In this document: piece by piece, positions 16,989 through 25,339 of the stretch | Numbering within the stretch: position 1 is the stretch's first letter | Layout of the letters: each line of letters begins with the position of its first letter | NCBI GenBank assembly: GCA_040507245.1 | Contig: JBEVVH010000001.1 | Span: forward strand, 1-64,000 | Source of the DNA: Thiodiazotropha sp040507245 | GTDB taxonomy: Bacteria > Pseudomonadota > Gammaproteobacteria > Chromatiales > Chromatiaceae | DNA length: 64,000 bases | Direction: 5' to 3' | Made by a program: the position numbers and the translations under genes | Notes under the pieces: model-generated | What the model saw: only the letters and a program-made list of their open reading frames with translations | The model's database searches: none | Told to the model about the DNA's origin: nothing

Positions 16989-17471
16989 ATGCGCATCGGA
17001 CAAGGTTACGACGCCCATCGATTTGCAACCGGCACCCGTCTGGTGCTGGGGGGCGTTGAGATTCCCCACGATCAGGGGCTTGAAGCACATTCGGATGGCG
17101 ATGTGTTGATTCACGCCCTGTGTGACGCCTTGTTGGGAGCGGCTGCCCTGGGAGATATCGGGCGGCATTTTCCAGATACGGCAGAGGAGTATGCCGGTAT
17201 CGACAGTCGGGTGCTGTTACGCCAAGTCATGCAACGTCTGGGTGATGAACATCTGCAGGTAGTGAATGCGGATCTGACCGTGATCGCCCAAAAACCCAGA
17301 CTCGCACCCCACATCTCGGATATGCAGCTGCGACTGGCGCAAGATCTGGGTGTCCCGGTCAAACGGGTCAATGTCAAGGCGACCACTACCGAAAGAATGG
17401 GTTTTACCGGACGGGGGGAGGGAATTGCCGCGATGGCGGTGGTTCTTTTGCAGGAAGGCAAGGATGAGTGA
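16989..17471 (+). CDS. ispF: 2-C-methyl-D-erythritol 2,4-cyclodiphosphate synthase
   Basis: The 160-aa enzyme forms the cyclodiphosphate of the MEP isoprenoid pathway. Metal ligands Asp8 and His10 lie in RIGQGYDAHRF; HSDGDVLIHALCDALLGAAALGDIG, the substrate loop and KATTTERMGFTGRGEGIA are intact. It overlaps truD by 8 bp. Confidence 0.98.
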   Translation: MRIGQGYDAHRFATGTRLVLGGVEIPHDQGLEAHSDGDVLIHALCDALLGAAALGDIGRHFPDTAEEYAGIDSRVLLRQVMQRLGDEHLQVVNADLTVIAQKPRLAPHISDMQLRLAQDLGVPVKRVNVKATTTERMGFTGRGEGIAAMAVVLLQEGKDE

Positions 17472-18519
17472 ACGGCACTGGCAGACTTTGGATGAGATGC
17501 CAATCGCTTCCGGAGCGCCTCTGGGCTACGGTCAGATACGTGCTGTCGCGGAGGATTTTCAGGTCGATGAAGTGCTGGGTTTTGAAGCGGATGGCGAGGG
17601 TGAACACGTCCTGCTGCACGTGCGCAAGCGTAACACCAACACCCAGTGGCTGGCGGGGGAACTGGCCCGCTGGGCCGGTATTCCGCCCGGGGAAGTGAGT
17701 TATGCCGGCCTCAAGGACCGTCATGCAGTGACCACACAGTGGTTTTCCCTGCGCATGCCCAGCCAGACGGAACCCGATTGGAAAGGTTTCGAAAATGATC
17801 AGGTAGAGGTGCTGGCGGCGCATCGGCATCGTCGGAAACTGCGACGCGGGGCGCTTCAGGGTAACCGTTTTCAGTTACGTATCCGCGCCCTGAACACGGA
17901 GCCTGAGAAGCTGGATAGTCGCCTGCAGCATCTACGCAATACCGGCATGCCCAACTATTTTGGCGAACAGCGCTTCGGTCATGGTTATCAGAACCTGGAG
18001 CGCTCTGCAGAGGTTTTCAGCAGACACCGCCGCCGTGTATCGCGAAATCTGCGCGGGCTGATCATCTCTGCGGTCCGTTCCCAACTTTTTAACCAGGTAC
18101 TGGCAACACGTATCGCCCGGGGTGATTGGAACAAACCTATTCCGGGGGACTACTTCATGCTGGAGGGTAGTCGTAGCGGGTTTACCGATGACCGCGAAGA
18201 CGCGGAACGTTTGGTGCGGCGTTGTCAACAGCAGGACATTCATCCCACCGGGCCACTCTGGGGGCGTGGGCGCCCGTTGCTGCATGATCAGGCCGAGGCG
18301 TTAGAACAGGAGACCCTGAGCCCCTTCGATGAGTGGCGGAACGGCCTGGAGCACGTCGGCTTGGCTCAGGAACGCCGGGCGCTCAGGGTATGTCTGCCGG
18401 ATCTGGAATGGTCATTCGAGCCCGGGGATGAGCTGATGCTGAGATTCTTTCTGCCGGCGGGCTGTTATGCCACCGTGCTGCTGCGCGAGCTGATCCAGAT
18501 CCAATACCCTGAAGAATAG
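17464..18519 (+). CDS. truD: tRNA pseudouridine(13) synthase
   Basis: The 351-aa enzyme isomerises U13 of tRNA-Glu. The catalytic motif SYAGLKDRHAVTTQWFS contains the active Asp, and NYFGEQRFGHGYQNLE, GNRFQLRIR and GPLWGRG are typical. ATG 17464 inside the end of ispF is chosen over the upstream in-frame start at 17350 because it matches the family N-terminus (MSERHWQTLDEMPIA). In many relatives surE follows directly; here it lies 43 kb away. Confidence 0.96.
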   Translation: MSERHWQTLDEMPIASGAPLGYGQIRAVAEDFQVDEVLGFEADGEGEHVLLHVRKRNTNTQWLAGELARWAGIPPGEVSYAGLKDRHAVTTQWFSLRMPSQTEPDWKGFENDQVEVLAAHRHRRKLRRGALQGNRFQLRIRALNTEPEKLDSRLQHLRNTGMPNYFGEQRFGHGYQNLERSAEVFSRHRRRVSRNLRGLIISAVRSQLFNQVLATRIARGDWNKPIPGDYFMLEGSRSGFTDDREDAERLVRRCQQQDIHPTGPLWGRGRPLLHDQAEALEQETLSPFDEWRNGLEHVGLAQERRALRVCLPDLEWSFEPGDELMLRFFLPAGCYATVLLRELIQIQYPEE

Positions 18520-18631
18520 GGGTGGTAAAGGATCAACCCGGGGATAGAATGTAGCCATGGTTTCCAAGGATGCCTTCCCCAAACCCTGACAGGAAGGCGT
18601 GATAAACCCTGACCACTGGCGAGGTTGTTCC

Positions 18632-19675
18632 ATGAGCGGTACGCTGCGCGATCTCTGCTGTGCGGTACAGCACAATTGCCACATCTCGGATGCCCGTCAC
18701 GGTACTGACTACGGGCTCTGCACCTACCTGCTGAAGATGCGTGAGTACTACCGTTGGGAAAACGGTCTGGATTATACGGCGCCCCTGGCTAATGAATCCG
18801 TGGGTGACTGGCTCACCGCCCGTGAGGCCCTGTGGGAGAGTCTGAGCGAAGACAGCTTTGCACCCTTGCCGCTCAACGACCGCTTCTACGATCCTTTCGA
18901 CAGCACCGCCATTAATCAGAAGCTCGAACCTCTGGGACTGGTATACAGTGCCGGTTACGGTGCGAAGAACAAGCCGCTGTTTTTTCTCGGGCACCTGGAG
19001 CGCCGGGAACAGCCCGAGGGGCTGTCCATCTGGGTGTCCGGCCGTGAGCTGGCCCGCGATCTCAGTTCTCCCGCCGCCATGTGTCAGGGCGATGAAATCT
19101 ACATCCGACGAGAGTCTTTTCGCCGGCTGCTGTGGGAAAAGCTGGAGAACTGGCGCTGGCATCGTCCCGACAACGCCCTGGGCCGAGCCTTCGGGCACTA
19201 TGACTTCGAGGGCAATGTGGAAGGCGCCCTCGATCAAATGGTGGATAAAGAGCTGGACGCGGTTATGCTTCATGAACAAGGGGAACATCTCGCTGGTGAA
19301 GTACTCGGGACTGCATGGAACGAGATGTTGCTCGACCTCGGTCACTCACCGGCTGAACTGATGGCCCGGGCGGTTCGTGATCACTGGGCCGACTGCCTGG
19401 TTACCCTGCCGAGCCTGCTCGAGTCGCAGGATGCGGCCTCTCTGCATTTCTACATCGGCGGGCTAACCGGGATGCGCAAAGTGATTTTTCCCGGGCTCCT
19501 CTCAGCCTATGAAAACTGGCACGGCAGCAACGACTGGCAAGGGCTTGCCCAGTGCATTTCGCAGGGTGCGCGCCACTGGTCGGAGATCGCTCAGCAGATG
19601 ATCGAGCTGTACCGATCCGAACCCGAGCAGGCCCAACTTCGGATCAAAACCATGGTCGAAACCAACCCACTCTGA
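18632..19675 (+). CDS. conserved hypothetical protein, 347 aa
   Basis: The product is soluble, about 347 aa, with no signal peptide or membrane helix. Cys-rich N-terminus (LRDLCCAVQHNCHISDARHG) and a conserved-looking YGLCTYLLKMREYYRWE follow. The C-terminal half is helical. ATG 18632 has GAGG seven bases upstream; a GTG at 18599 is the alternative. It sits between truD and the sulfur genes and lies convergent to a 106-aa gene. I do not recognise a characterised function. Confidence 0.7.
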   Translation: MSGTLRDLCCAVQHNCHISDARHGTDYGLCTYLLKMREYYRWENGLDYTAPLANESVGDWLTAREALWESLSEDSFAPLPLNDRFYDPFDSTAINQKLEPLGLVYSAGYGAKNKPLFFLGHLERREQPEGLSIWVSGRELARDLSSPAAMCQGDEIYIRRESFRRLLWEKLENWRWHRPDNALGRAFGHYDFEGNVEGALDQMVDKELDAVMLHEQGEHLAGEVLGTAWNEMLLDLGHSPAELMARAVRDHWADCLVTLPSLLESQDAASLHFYIGGLTGMRKVIFPGLLSAYENWHGSNDWQGLAQCISQGARHWSEIAQQMIELYRSEPEQAQLRIKTMVETNPL

Positions 19676-19702
19676 CCTCTATGGATCCTGCCGGGCATCG
19701 GT

Positions 19703-20023
19703 TCAGTAATTGAACCGGGTCTCCTCCGGCTCACCGTTGTTGTCGATCATGACCTGCTTGACGCCCGGCAGGCGGTCAACAATGTACCCCCCCATCATTA
19801 AGGCCATGGCTTCGTTGTTGGTTTCCAGCGCGGTGAGCAGTTTTGCGGCGACCAGCTGGCAACGTTGCGTGGTGTCGAGCTTGCGGACCCATTTGGGCCC
19901 CATCTGCCAGCCTCTGTCCATGTCGTCATCCATTTTGCTGAACGAAGCCTTCATGGACTTCATATAGTCATCCGGAATATCCAGATACATCGACCAGTCA
20001 TCAATGATTAGATTCAATTGCAT
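19703..20023 (-). CDS. conserved hypothetical protein, 106 aa
   Basis: A small soluble protein, MQLNLIIDDWSMYLDIPDDY at the N-terminus, rich in Asp, Met and Lys, with a helical middle (CQLVAAKLLTALETNNEAMA). One cysteine. No known motif. It is divergent from the 127-aa receiver-like gene across 70 bp, suggesting a shared control region. Confidence 0.6.
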   Translation of the reverse strand: MQLNLIIDDWSMYLDIPDDYMKSMKASFSKMDDDMDRGWQMGPKWVRKLDTTQRCQLVAAKLLTALETNNEAMALMMGGYIVDRLPGVKQVMIDNNGEPEETRFNY

Positions 20024-20093
20024 GATAAGGTTTTTACATGTTAATGATTACAACCCTTTTATGATCAGTTTCCCTTGAGGCAAAATCAAGCGT

Positions 20094-20477
20094 ATGGAAG
20101 GTCAGGAATTGTTGGCTCTGGTCGAGTTGGGTGGCTATCCCAATTTCATCCCGCTCTATCAACGTTTTCATTTCAAAGTGGAAATGGTCAACTCCGTGCG
20201 CAAGGCCCAGTCCTGGTTGAAGGGGCATCGGCCCGGGGTGGTGGTGGCTGAGTTCTACTCGGATCCCCAGTTTCGGGATCGCTTGAGCAACCTGGAGTCC
20301 CTGTTGGCCACATTGCAGCGCTACGGAGTCGAAGCCAGGATCATCGTGCTTATCGACAGTAAGTATCTGCCTCGCCTGGAGCAGGTGAAATCCCGCTACC
20401 GGGTGGATGAGGTACTCACTTTCCCGATCGACGAGTCGGCCATGCAGTCCGCGCTGCAGCGGATTACGTCTGCCTGA
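20094..20477 (+). CDS. hypothetical protein with receiver-like alpha/beta pattern, 127 aa
   Basis: The alternation VVVAEFYSD ... ARIIVLIDSKYLPRLEQVK ... VDEVLTFPIDESAMQSAL resembles a CheY-type fold, including a terminal Pro-Ile-like switch region. The normal acidic triad and phosphoacceptor Asp are not clearly conserved, so it may be a pseudo-receiver. It precedes the dioxygenase gene by 95 bp in the same direction. Function unknown. Confidence 0.55.
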   Translation: MEGQELLALVELGGYPNFIPLYQRFHFKVEMVNSVRKAQSWLKGHRPGVVVAEFYSDPQFRDRLSNLESLLATLQRYGVEARIIVLIDSKYLPRLEQVKSRYRVDEVLTFPIDESAMQSALQRITSA

Positions 20478-20572
20478 ACAATTACAACTGCCTGGCCTTG
20501 TGTGCAATGAGATGAAGCTTCCGGACAGGTTCCGCACAGAATATGAACACTGCATAAGTAGGAGAACTTGAA

Positions 20573-21247
20573 ATGCTGGTAGAGATAGATGGACTGCTCG
20601 ATTCGGTTCAACTGCAGAAAATCGAACAGATACTTTCCCAGGCCGAATTTGTCGATGGACGCCTCACCGCAGGGATGGCGGCGAAGAAGGTCAAAAACAA
20701 CCTGGAACTCAAAGGCACTGCCCAGCAGATGGAGCTGTTGATCCGCATCCTTACCAGCGCCATGGGGAATAACCCGGTGTTTCGATCAGCGGTCTTACCC
20801 TACCGTATGGCGGATCCCATCGTTGCCCGTTATGAACCGGGCATGACCTATGGGGATCACGTGGATGATCCCCTGATGGGGTTGAGCGGTCAGCGCTTTC
20901 GCTCGGATGTGTCCATGACGATTTTCCTGCGTGAACCGGATACCTATACGGGCGGGGAACTGGTGGTTCGAACCACCTTCGGCGAAAAGCGGGTCAAACT
21001 CAAAGCGGGGAGTGCGGTGATCTACCCCTCTTCGAGCCTCCACCATGTTGCCGAGGTCACTCAGGGCGAGCGTCTGGTGGCGTTGGCCTGGATTCAGAGT
21101 TACGTAAGAGACCCCAGTCGCAGGGAGCTGTTGTTCGAGCTGGATCAGGCCCGGGAGGATCTGCTGAAGAATCGCGACCATGAGCCCACCACAGGCTTGG
21201 TGGACAAATCCTATGCAAATCTGCTGCGTATGTGGAGTGATGTGTAA
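20573..21247 (+). CDS. Fe(II)/2-oxoglutarate-dependent PKHD-type hydroxylase (PiuC/YbiX family)
   Basis: The 224-aa protein belongs to the YbiX/PiuC family of non-heme iron dioxygenases, often linked to iron metabolism. The iron ligands are in YGDHVDDP (HxD) and SLHHVAEV (distal His), and the 2-oxoglutarate Arg is in GERLVALAW. The start ATG follows GGAGAACTTGAA. The product is intact and of normal length. Substrate is not known for this family. Confidence 0.9.
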   Translation: MLVEIDGLLDSVQLQKIEQILSQAEFVDGRLTAGMAAKKVKNNLELKGTAQQMELLIRILTSAMGNNPVFRSAVLPYRMADPIVARYEPGMTYGDHVDDPLMGLSGQRFRSDVSMTIFLREPDTYTGGELVVRTTFGEKRVKLKAGSAVIYPSSSLHHVAEVTQGERLVALAWIQSYVRDPSRRELLFELDQAREDLLKNRDHEPTTGLVDKSYANLLRMWSDV

Positions 21248-21350
21248 GGGTTCATTCCAGGGGCGTGTCAGCTACCTCATGGCCGGGTTAATAACGAACC
21301 CCGATGAGCATGTGGTGCAGAGATGGTAAATGGGCCCTGGATGGTGAATG

Positions 21351-21421
21351 CCCCCTCATCCTGTCGTCTGAGGGGGATGTCGGCGGTCTGCCTGACCCGC
21401 TGAGCCCCTGAATTCAGGGGC
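21351..21421. other. two hairpins in the convergent gap before the DsrC paralogue
   Basis: CCCCCTCA (21351-21358) pairs with TGAGGGGG (21369-21376), and GCCCCTGAATTCAGGGGC (21404-21421) is a perfect 18-bp palindrome. They lie between the convergent dioxygenase and DsrC-paralogue genes and may end transcription from both sides, although T-runs are absent. Confidence 0.5.
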
Positions 21422-21453
21422 GCGGGTCATCCCATGTGATCGAAGGGGATCGA

Positions 21454-21798
21454 TCAATAGCCTCCTTTGCGCTTGGTTTCCGGCAGACCAGCCACTTTAC
21501 TGGCTTGTTTCGCCGGGCCCTTGGGGAAGTGCACATACAGGGACTTTGCGTCCACTTTGCCTTCGTCGGACCACAGGTCCTTGAAGTGCTTGACCATGTG
21601 ACGCTCGTTGGGCTGGTTACCGCCATTGTTGAAATATTCATCACGCAGATAGTTGATGATGTCCCAGGCCTTCTCCGAGAGGGTGACCCCTTCCTCATCA
21701 GCGATGGCTTTCGCGACATCTTCGCTCCAGTCCGCCTGATCCACCAGATAGCCGTTGGCATCTGCTTCAATGGTTTTACCGTTTACTTCGTAAGACAT
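21454..21798 (-). CDS. DsrC/TusE-family protein lacking all cysteines
   Basis: The 114-aa protein follows the DsrC pattern throughout (VNGKTIEADANGYLVDQADW, LSEKAWDIINYLRDEYF, KDLWSDEGKVDAKSLYVHFP). In true DsrC the tail is KQACRFAGLPKP..C; here it is KQASKVAGLPETKRKGGY, so the CysB position is Ser, the CysA position is lost and the protein has no cysteine at all. It therefore cannot carry a persulfide. Such DsrC-like proteins (termed RspA in the DsrC literature, as I recall) are thought to be regulatory. CAGGAG precedes ATG 21798. It is 2.2 kb from dsrA, on the opposite strand. Confidence 0.88.
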   Translation of the reverse strand: MSYEVNGKTIEADANGYLVDQADWSEDVAKAIADEEGVTLSEKAWDIINYLRDEYFNNGGNQPNERHMVKHFKDLWSDEGKVDAKSLYVHFPKGPAKQASKVAGLPETKRKGGY

Positions 21799-21954
21799 TG
21801 ATCTCTCCTGACAAAAAACACGAGGCAAAGCGCCTCATATTGCTTAAAAATGATTGTTATTCCTGAACCCAGGGATTCAGGTTCAAGGGTTTTTATCGCA
21901 CCATCGGCGCACCATCCGGTGCCGCCCGATGTCCCCTTTACCCAACCGACTATG

Positions 21955-22617
21955 TTAAACAGTCTTGTGTGGAATAAACAAGCCGAAGCCGCGGTTTCGC
22001 ATGGGACCGAGTCCTTCTTCCTGCAGGGTTATGGAATCGTCCAGGGGCAGACCGGCAACCATCAGGCTCTGGCTTGAAAGGGTACCCTCGGGTGTTTTGA
22101 ACTCCGTGCCCTTACCGCACAGTACCTTCTTGTAGCTCAGGTTAAGGGCGTTCATCATGCCCACTGCGGCCTCGAGAAAGGCCTCCTCCGAGTCAGCCCC
22201 AGGTACCACCATATGCCGGCAGTAGAGTGTGCTGGTACTGCCGAGTAGACGGGTGTGCCCTTCACCGATTTCCAGTTTGTGACCCATGAGTTCGAACTGT
22301 TGGCCTGAGAGGCGGGACAGGGCATCTTCGACCCTTTCCCTGGGCAGGCGCAGAATCAGCGGTGTGCGACGGGAGAGGTAGAGCAGGGCATCGCTGTTGC
22401 TGGGGCGCTCCCAGCCGTTCTTGGAGTCGGCACCATGAATCAGGTGCAGTCCGGCACGGGGTTCCTCGGAGAACCAGGGCAGCGCCTCGTGTATCGCATC
22501 GGAAAGACTCCAGGCGTGGTCGATGGGCAGGGTGGGGCAGTGGATCTTGAAAATCACATCCACCACGTCCTCGGGGACCACGAAACGCTCTTCATCGATC
22601 TCTTCTTTCCAGAACAT
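21955..22617 (-). CDS. stand-alone Cas6/Cmx6-like protein
   Basis: The 220-aa protein resembles the I-MYXAN-type Cas6 family (Cmx6) from end to end: VVDVIFKIHCPTLPIDHAWSL at the N-terminus with His34, RTPLILRLPRERVEDALSRL in the middle, and the glycine-rich end DSITLQEEGLGPMRNRGFGLFIP. Cas6 proteins are ferredoxin-fold endoribonucleases that process CRISPR RNA. No CRISPR repeat, cas1, cas2 or effector gene occurs in the window. It lies 11 bp behind a helical-repeat protein gene on the minus strand, facing away from dsrA. Catalytic competence is not evident from sequence alone, and the family call rests on pattern recognition. Confidence 0.65.
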   Translation of the reverse strand: MFWKEEIDEERFVVPEDVVDVIFKIHCPTLPIDHAWSLSDAIHEALPWFSEEPRAGLHLIHGADSKNGWERPSNSDALLYLSRRTPLILRLPRERVEDALSRLSGQQFELMGHKLEIGEGHTRLLGSTSTLYCRHMVVPGADSEEAFLEAAVGMMNALNLSYKKVLCGKGTEFKTPEGTLSSQSLMVAGLPLDDSITLQEEGLGPMRNRGFGLFIPHKTV

Positions 22618-22628
22618 GCCAGTCGTCC

Positions 22629-23336
22629 TTATGCCTCGGGGATTCTGCTGCGCAGGTAATCCCTGTCAAACCACCAGTCGCCCTCTACGATCACGTCCAG
22701 CACCTTCGCCAGACGCGGCAGGAACTCGCTCGGATCATTGAGAGCCATGCGCTCCACCCAGAAGTCGAATATCTCCTGTTCCTCGACCTGACTGTGACGC
22801 CGGGCGACCTGGCCCAGGAGCTGATTGGTGAAAAAGCGCAAATCCTCTCGCTCCTGACCCTGTGCGCGCAGGCCGACCAGGTAACAGGCGGTTGCCGCGG
22901 CAACCGCTGCGCCGTCGGAGTTGTCCGGAGTTTCGTCAATCAGGTGCTGCAGCATGGCGACACTCAGTTCCGGATCGATCGGAAAGGTCACGCCGAGCCA
23001 GATGCCCTGTGCCAATGCCTTGATCGCATCCTCCTGTTCCGCCTGGTAGATGATGTCACAGGCTTCCACGGCGCTGTTCCAGAGTTCGTGCTGAAGGGCC
23101 GTGGTTAGGCTCTGCTTGGCGCTCTGCCAGGCTTCATCCCGTCGATCCAGGTCCAGCAGGATGTAATCATTGGCCATTTCGAGTTTCAGGCGTTCGTAAA
23201 CCGGGGCATCGTCAGGCAGGTTGGCCAGCTGCTCCAGATTCTCCTGAAGTTTCAACTCCAGCAGCTTGCTGGATTTGACCGCGTCTTCAGAGCACTCGTT
23301 GTCGCCTAAAAAGGTTTCTGCTTCCAGGTACTTCAC
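22629..23336 (-). CDS. helical-repeat (TPR-like) protein, 235 aa
   Basis: An acidic, soluble all-helical protein starting at GTG 23336 (GAGAAA upstream). Segments such as LEQLANLPDDAPVYERLKLE and DEAWQSAKQSLTTALQHELW suggest tetratricopeptide-like repeats that bind proteins. No catalytic motif. It lies 32 bp downstream of the 58-aa gene and 11 bp upstream of the Cas6-like gene, so the three probably form one operon divergent from dsr. Function unknown. Confidence 0.75.
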   Translation of the reverse strand: MKYLEAETFLGDNECSEDAVKSSKLLELKLQENLEQLANLPDDAPVYERLKLEMANDYILLDLDRRDEAWQSAKQSLTTALQHELWNSAVEACDIIYQAEQEDAIKALAQGIWLGVTFPIDPELSVAMLQHLIDETPDNSDGAAVAAATACYLVGLRAQGQEREDLRFFTNQLLGQVARRHSQVEEQEIFDFWVERMALNDPSEFLPRLAKVLDVIVEGDWWFDRDYLRSRIPEA

Positions 23337-23368
23337 AAGGTTTCTCGCATATATATAGTGACGGCCGG

Positions 23369-23545
23369 CTATGTGAAGGCCGCTTCGAGGCGGTCCTCCC
23401 AGTTATCGGGGGTGTCATTAAAGGGGGGTTTCACATCGATGCGGAAAAAGATCTCCGTCTTGGAGTGTTCTTTGACCACCGCCAGGAGCTGTTCGAAATT
23501 CTCGACCTCCGGGTGTTTCATCATGATTTCGCTCAGGTACAGCAT
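23369..23545 (-). CDS. small conserved-looking protein, 58 aa
   Basis: ATG 23545 to TAG 23369 encodes 58 residues beginning MLYLSEIMMKHPEVENFEQL and ending DNWEDRLEAAFT. It is short, acidic and has no membrane segment. Codon use and position at the head of the minus-strand operon (32 bp before the helical-repeat gene) support a real gene. It is the first gene divergent from dsrA. No family recognised. Confidence 0.65.
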   Translation of the reverse strand: MLYLSEIMMKHPEVENFEQLLAVVKEHSKTEIFFRIDVKPPFNDTPDNWEDRLEAAFT

Positions 23546-23775
23546 CTTTCTGTCCGTTTAATTACTTAGTAAAATAGTCAGGTATTAATATTGAACAACA
23601 AGCTCCGCAGGGGATCAAGTCCTGATCTGTATGTTATACCGCGATTTCATCCCATGGAGAAAAAGTGGATAAGTATGAATTGAACCTACCTCTAAGAGAT
23701 AGCATTTAACTCATTCAGATATGGGGAATTAGTCATTCCATCCTATTTTTATTGGGGCAGGTGAAGGAAATTCAT

Positions 23776-23793
23776 CTATCCCATTTGGGATAG
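23776..23793. promoter_or_regulatory. palindrome CTATCCCA-TT-TGGGATAG upstream of dsrA
   Basis: A perfect 8-bp inverted repeat with a 2-bp spacer, 208 bp before the dsrA start. The size and symmetry suit a dimeric transcription factor. A related half-site (TATCC...GGATA) occurs before dsrN. Confidence 0.5.
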
Positions 23794-23807
23794 TCATAAC
23801 TATTACT

Positions 23808-23817
23808 CCCCCCCCCC
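23808..23817. repeat. homopolymeric tract of ten C upstream of dsrA
   Basis: Ten consecutive C 183 bp before the dsrA start. Tracts of this length slip during replication and are also prone to sequencing error. Confidence 0.85.
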
Positions 23818-24000
23818 ATCGGAAGGATATAGGTCTGCATTAGGAATCCCTAAACTTGCTGCCCAGTAGATCAGGCCCTGCCTGTGACGGTTTCGATTGC
23901 GGGTCGGCAGGCCATATTCTGCGAGTTGGTGTTCAGCCAAGAAGAACAGGATATGTCAAACGCTGAAGACCTAGATAAACGACCATTGGGAGATACAGTG

Positions 24001-25236
24001 ATGGCAAAACAGATGCATGATACCCCGATGCTTGACCAGCTGGAGAGCGGCCCCTGGCCCTCGTTCGTGACCGGCCTCAAGCGTCTCGCCAAAGATAATG
24101 ACATGATGGTTGACCTGCTGGGTCAGCTTGAGACCTCCTACGAAACCCGCAAAGGCTACTGGAAAGGTGGCACCGTGGGCGTCATCGGCTACGGCGGCGG
24201 TATCATCCCCCGTTTCACCGAGTTGAAGAAAGACGGCAAGCCTGTGTTCCCGGCAGCCGCTGAATTCCACACCCTGCGAGTCATGCCGCCTCCAGGCATG
24301 CACTACGATACCAACACCATCCGCAAGTTCTGCGACATCTGGGAAAAGTACGGCTCCGGTCTGATTGCCTTCCATGGCCAGTCTGGTGACATCATGTTCC
24401 AGGGTTGCACCACCGATAACGTCCAGCCCGCTTTCGACGAAATCAACGAGATGGGTTTTGATCTCGGCGGCGCCGGTCCTGCTGTGCGTACCGGTATGTC
24501 CTGCGTGGGTGCCGCTCGCTGTGAAAACTCCTGCTTCGACGAAGGCCGCACCATGCGCATGCTGGTCAACAACGCCCTCGACGACATGCATCGTCCGGCT
24601 CTGCCTTACAAGTTCAAATACAAGGTATCCGGCTGCCCGAATGACTGCATGAACTCTGTTCAGCGTGCTGACCTGGCGACCATCGGTACCTGGCGCGACG
24701 ACATGAAAGTCGACCAGGAAGAGGTCAAGAAGTTTGTCGAAGCCCGCGGTCGCAAGTATGTGATCGACAACGTCATCACCCGCTGCCCGACCCAGGCCCT
24801 GTCTCTGAACGATGACGACACCCTGGCGGTTGATAATCCTTCCTGCGTGCGCTGCATGCACTGCATCAACGTCATGACCAAAGCCCTTTCTCCGGGCGAC
24901 GACAAAGGCGTAACCCTGCTGTGTGGCGGTAAACGTACTCTGAAAATCGGCGACCTGCTGGGTACGGTTATCGTGCCTTTCATGAAGCTCGAAACCGAAG
25001 AGGACTTCGAGACTCTGGGCGAACTGGCCACTGAGATCCTGGACTTCTTCGCTGAGAACGCTCTGGAGCACGAGCGTACCGGTGAGATGATCGAGCGTAT
25101 CGGTCTGGTCAACTTCCTGGAAGGTGTCGGCCTCGAGATCGATCCGAACATGATCGAGCGTCCGCGTACCAATCCCTATGTCCGTACCGACGGATGGGAC
25201 GAGGAAGCGGCCAAGTGGGCTGAGCGTCAAGCCTAA
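24001..25236 (+). CDS. dsrA: dissimilatory sulfite reductase alpha subunit (reverse type)
   Basis: The 411-aa subunit forms the alpha2beta2 siroheme enzyme that, in sulfur oxidisers, runs towards sulfite. Siroheme/[4Fe-4S] ligands are in SCVGAARCENSC and SGCPNDC; the inserted ferredoxin domain has CPTQAL and CVRCMHC. I choose ATG 24001 (MAKQMHDTPMLDQLESGPWP) because GGGAG lies eight bases upstream and this N-terminus resembles known DsrA; ATG 23953 and an open frame to 23884 exist. First gene of the dsr cluster. A sulfur-oxidation rather than reduction role is inferred from dsrEFH and dsrL in the cluster. Confidence 0.97.
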   Translation: MAKQMHDTPMLDQLESGPWPSFVTGLKRLAKDNDMMVDLLGQLETSYETRKGYWKGGTVGVIGYGGGIIPRFTELKKDGKPVFPAAAEFHTLRVMPPPGMHYDTNTIRKFCDIWEKYGSGLIAFHGQSGDIMFQGCTTDNVQPAFDEINEMGFDLGGAGPAVRTGMSCVGAARCENSCFDEGRTMRMLVNNALDDMHRPALPYKFKYKVSGCPNDCMNSVQRADLATIGTWRDDMKVDQEEVKKFVEARGRKYVIDNVITRCPTQALSLNDDDTLAVDNPSCVRCMHCINVMTKALSPGDDKGVTLLCGGKRTLKIGDLLGTVIVPFMKLETEEDFETLGELATEILDFFAENALEHERTGEMIERIGLVNFLEGVGLEIDPNMIERPRTNPYVRTDGWDEEAAKWAERQA

Positions 25237-25339
25237 GCAATCATTTTCTGCTGAATGACAGCAGGTTGAAAGAGGGGCGCCGGGTTCGCTCGGCTGCCCC
25301 TTGCAACGAATCAATTACCCTATTTTTTTGGAGGTAGGT

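Larger units (their letters stand above)
23546..24000. other. divergent control region between the Cas6-like operon and dsrA
   Basis: This 455-bp interval is AT-richer than its flanks. It holds a perfect 18-bp hyphenated palindrome (23776-23793), a run of ten C (23808-23817) and an in-frame upstream extension of dsrA from 23884, which I do not count as coding. No promoter with two good boxes could be picked by eye. Confidence 0.6.

Noticed and set aside
21955..23545. CRISPR array near the Cas6-like gene
   Set aside because: No regularly spaced direct repeats were seen here or anywhere in the window.
23971..25314. 447-codon open frame on the minus strand
   Set aside because: Exactly antisense to dsrA with no family pattern; dsrA is certain.
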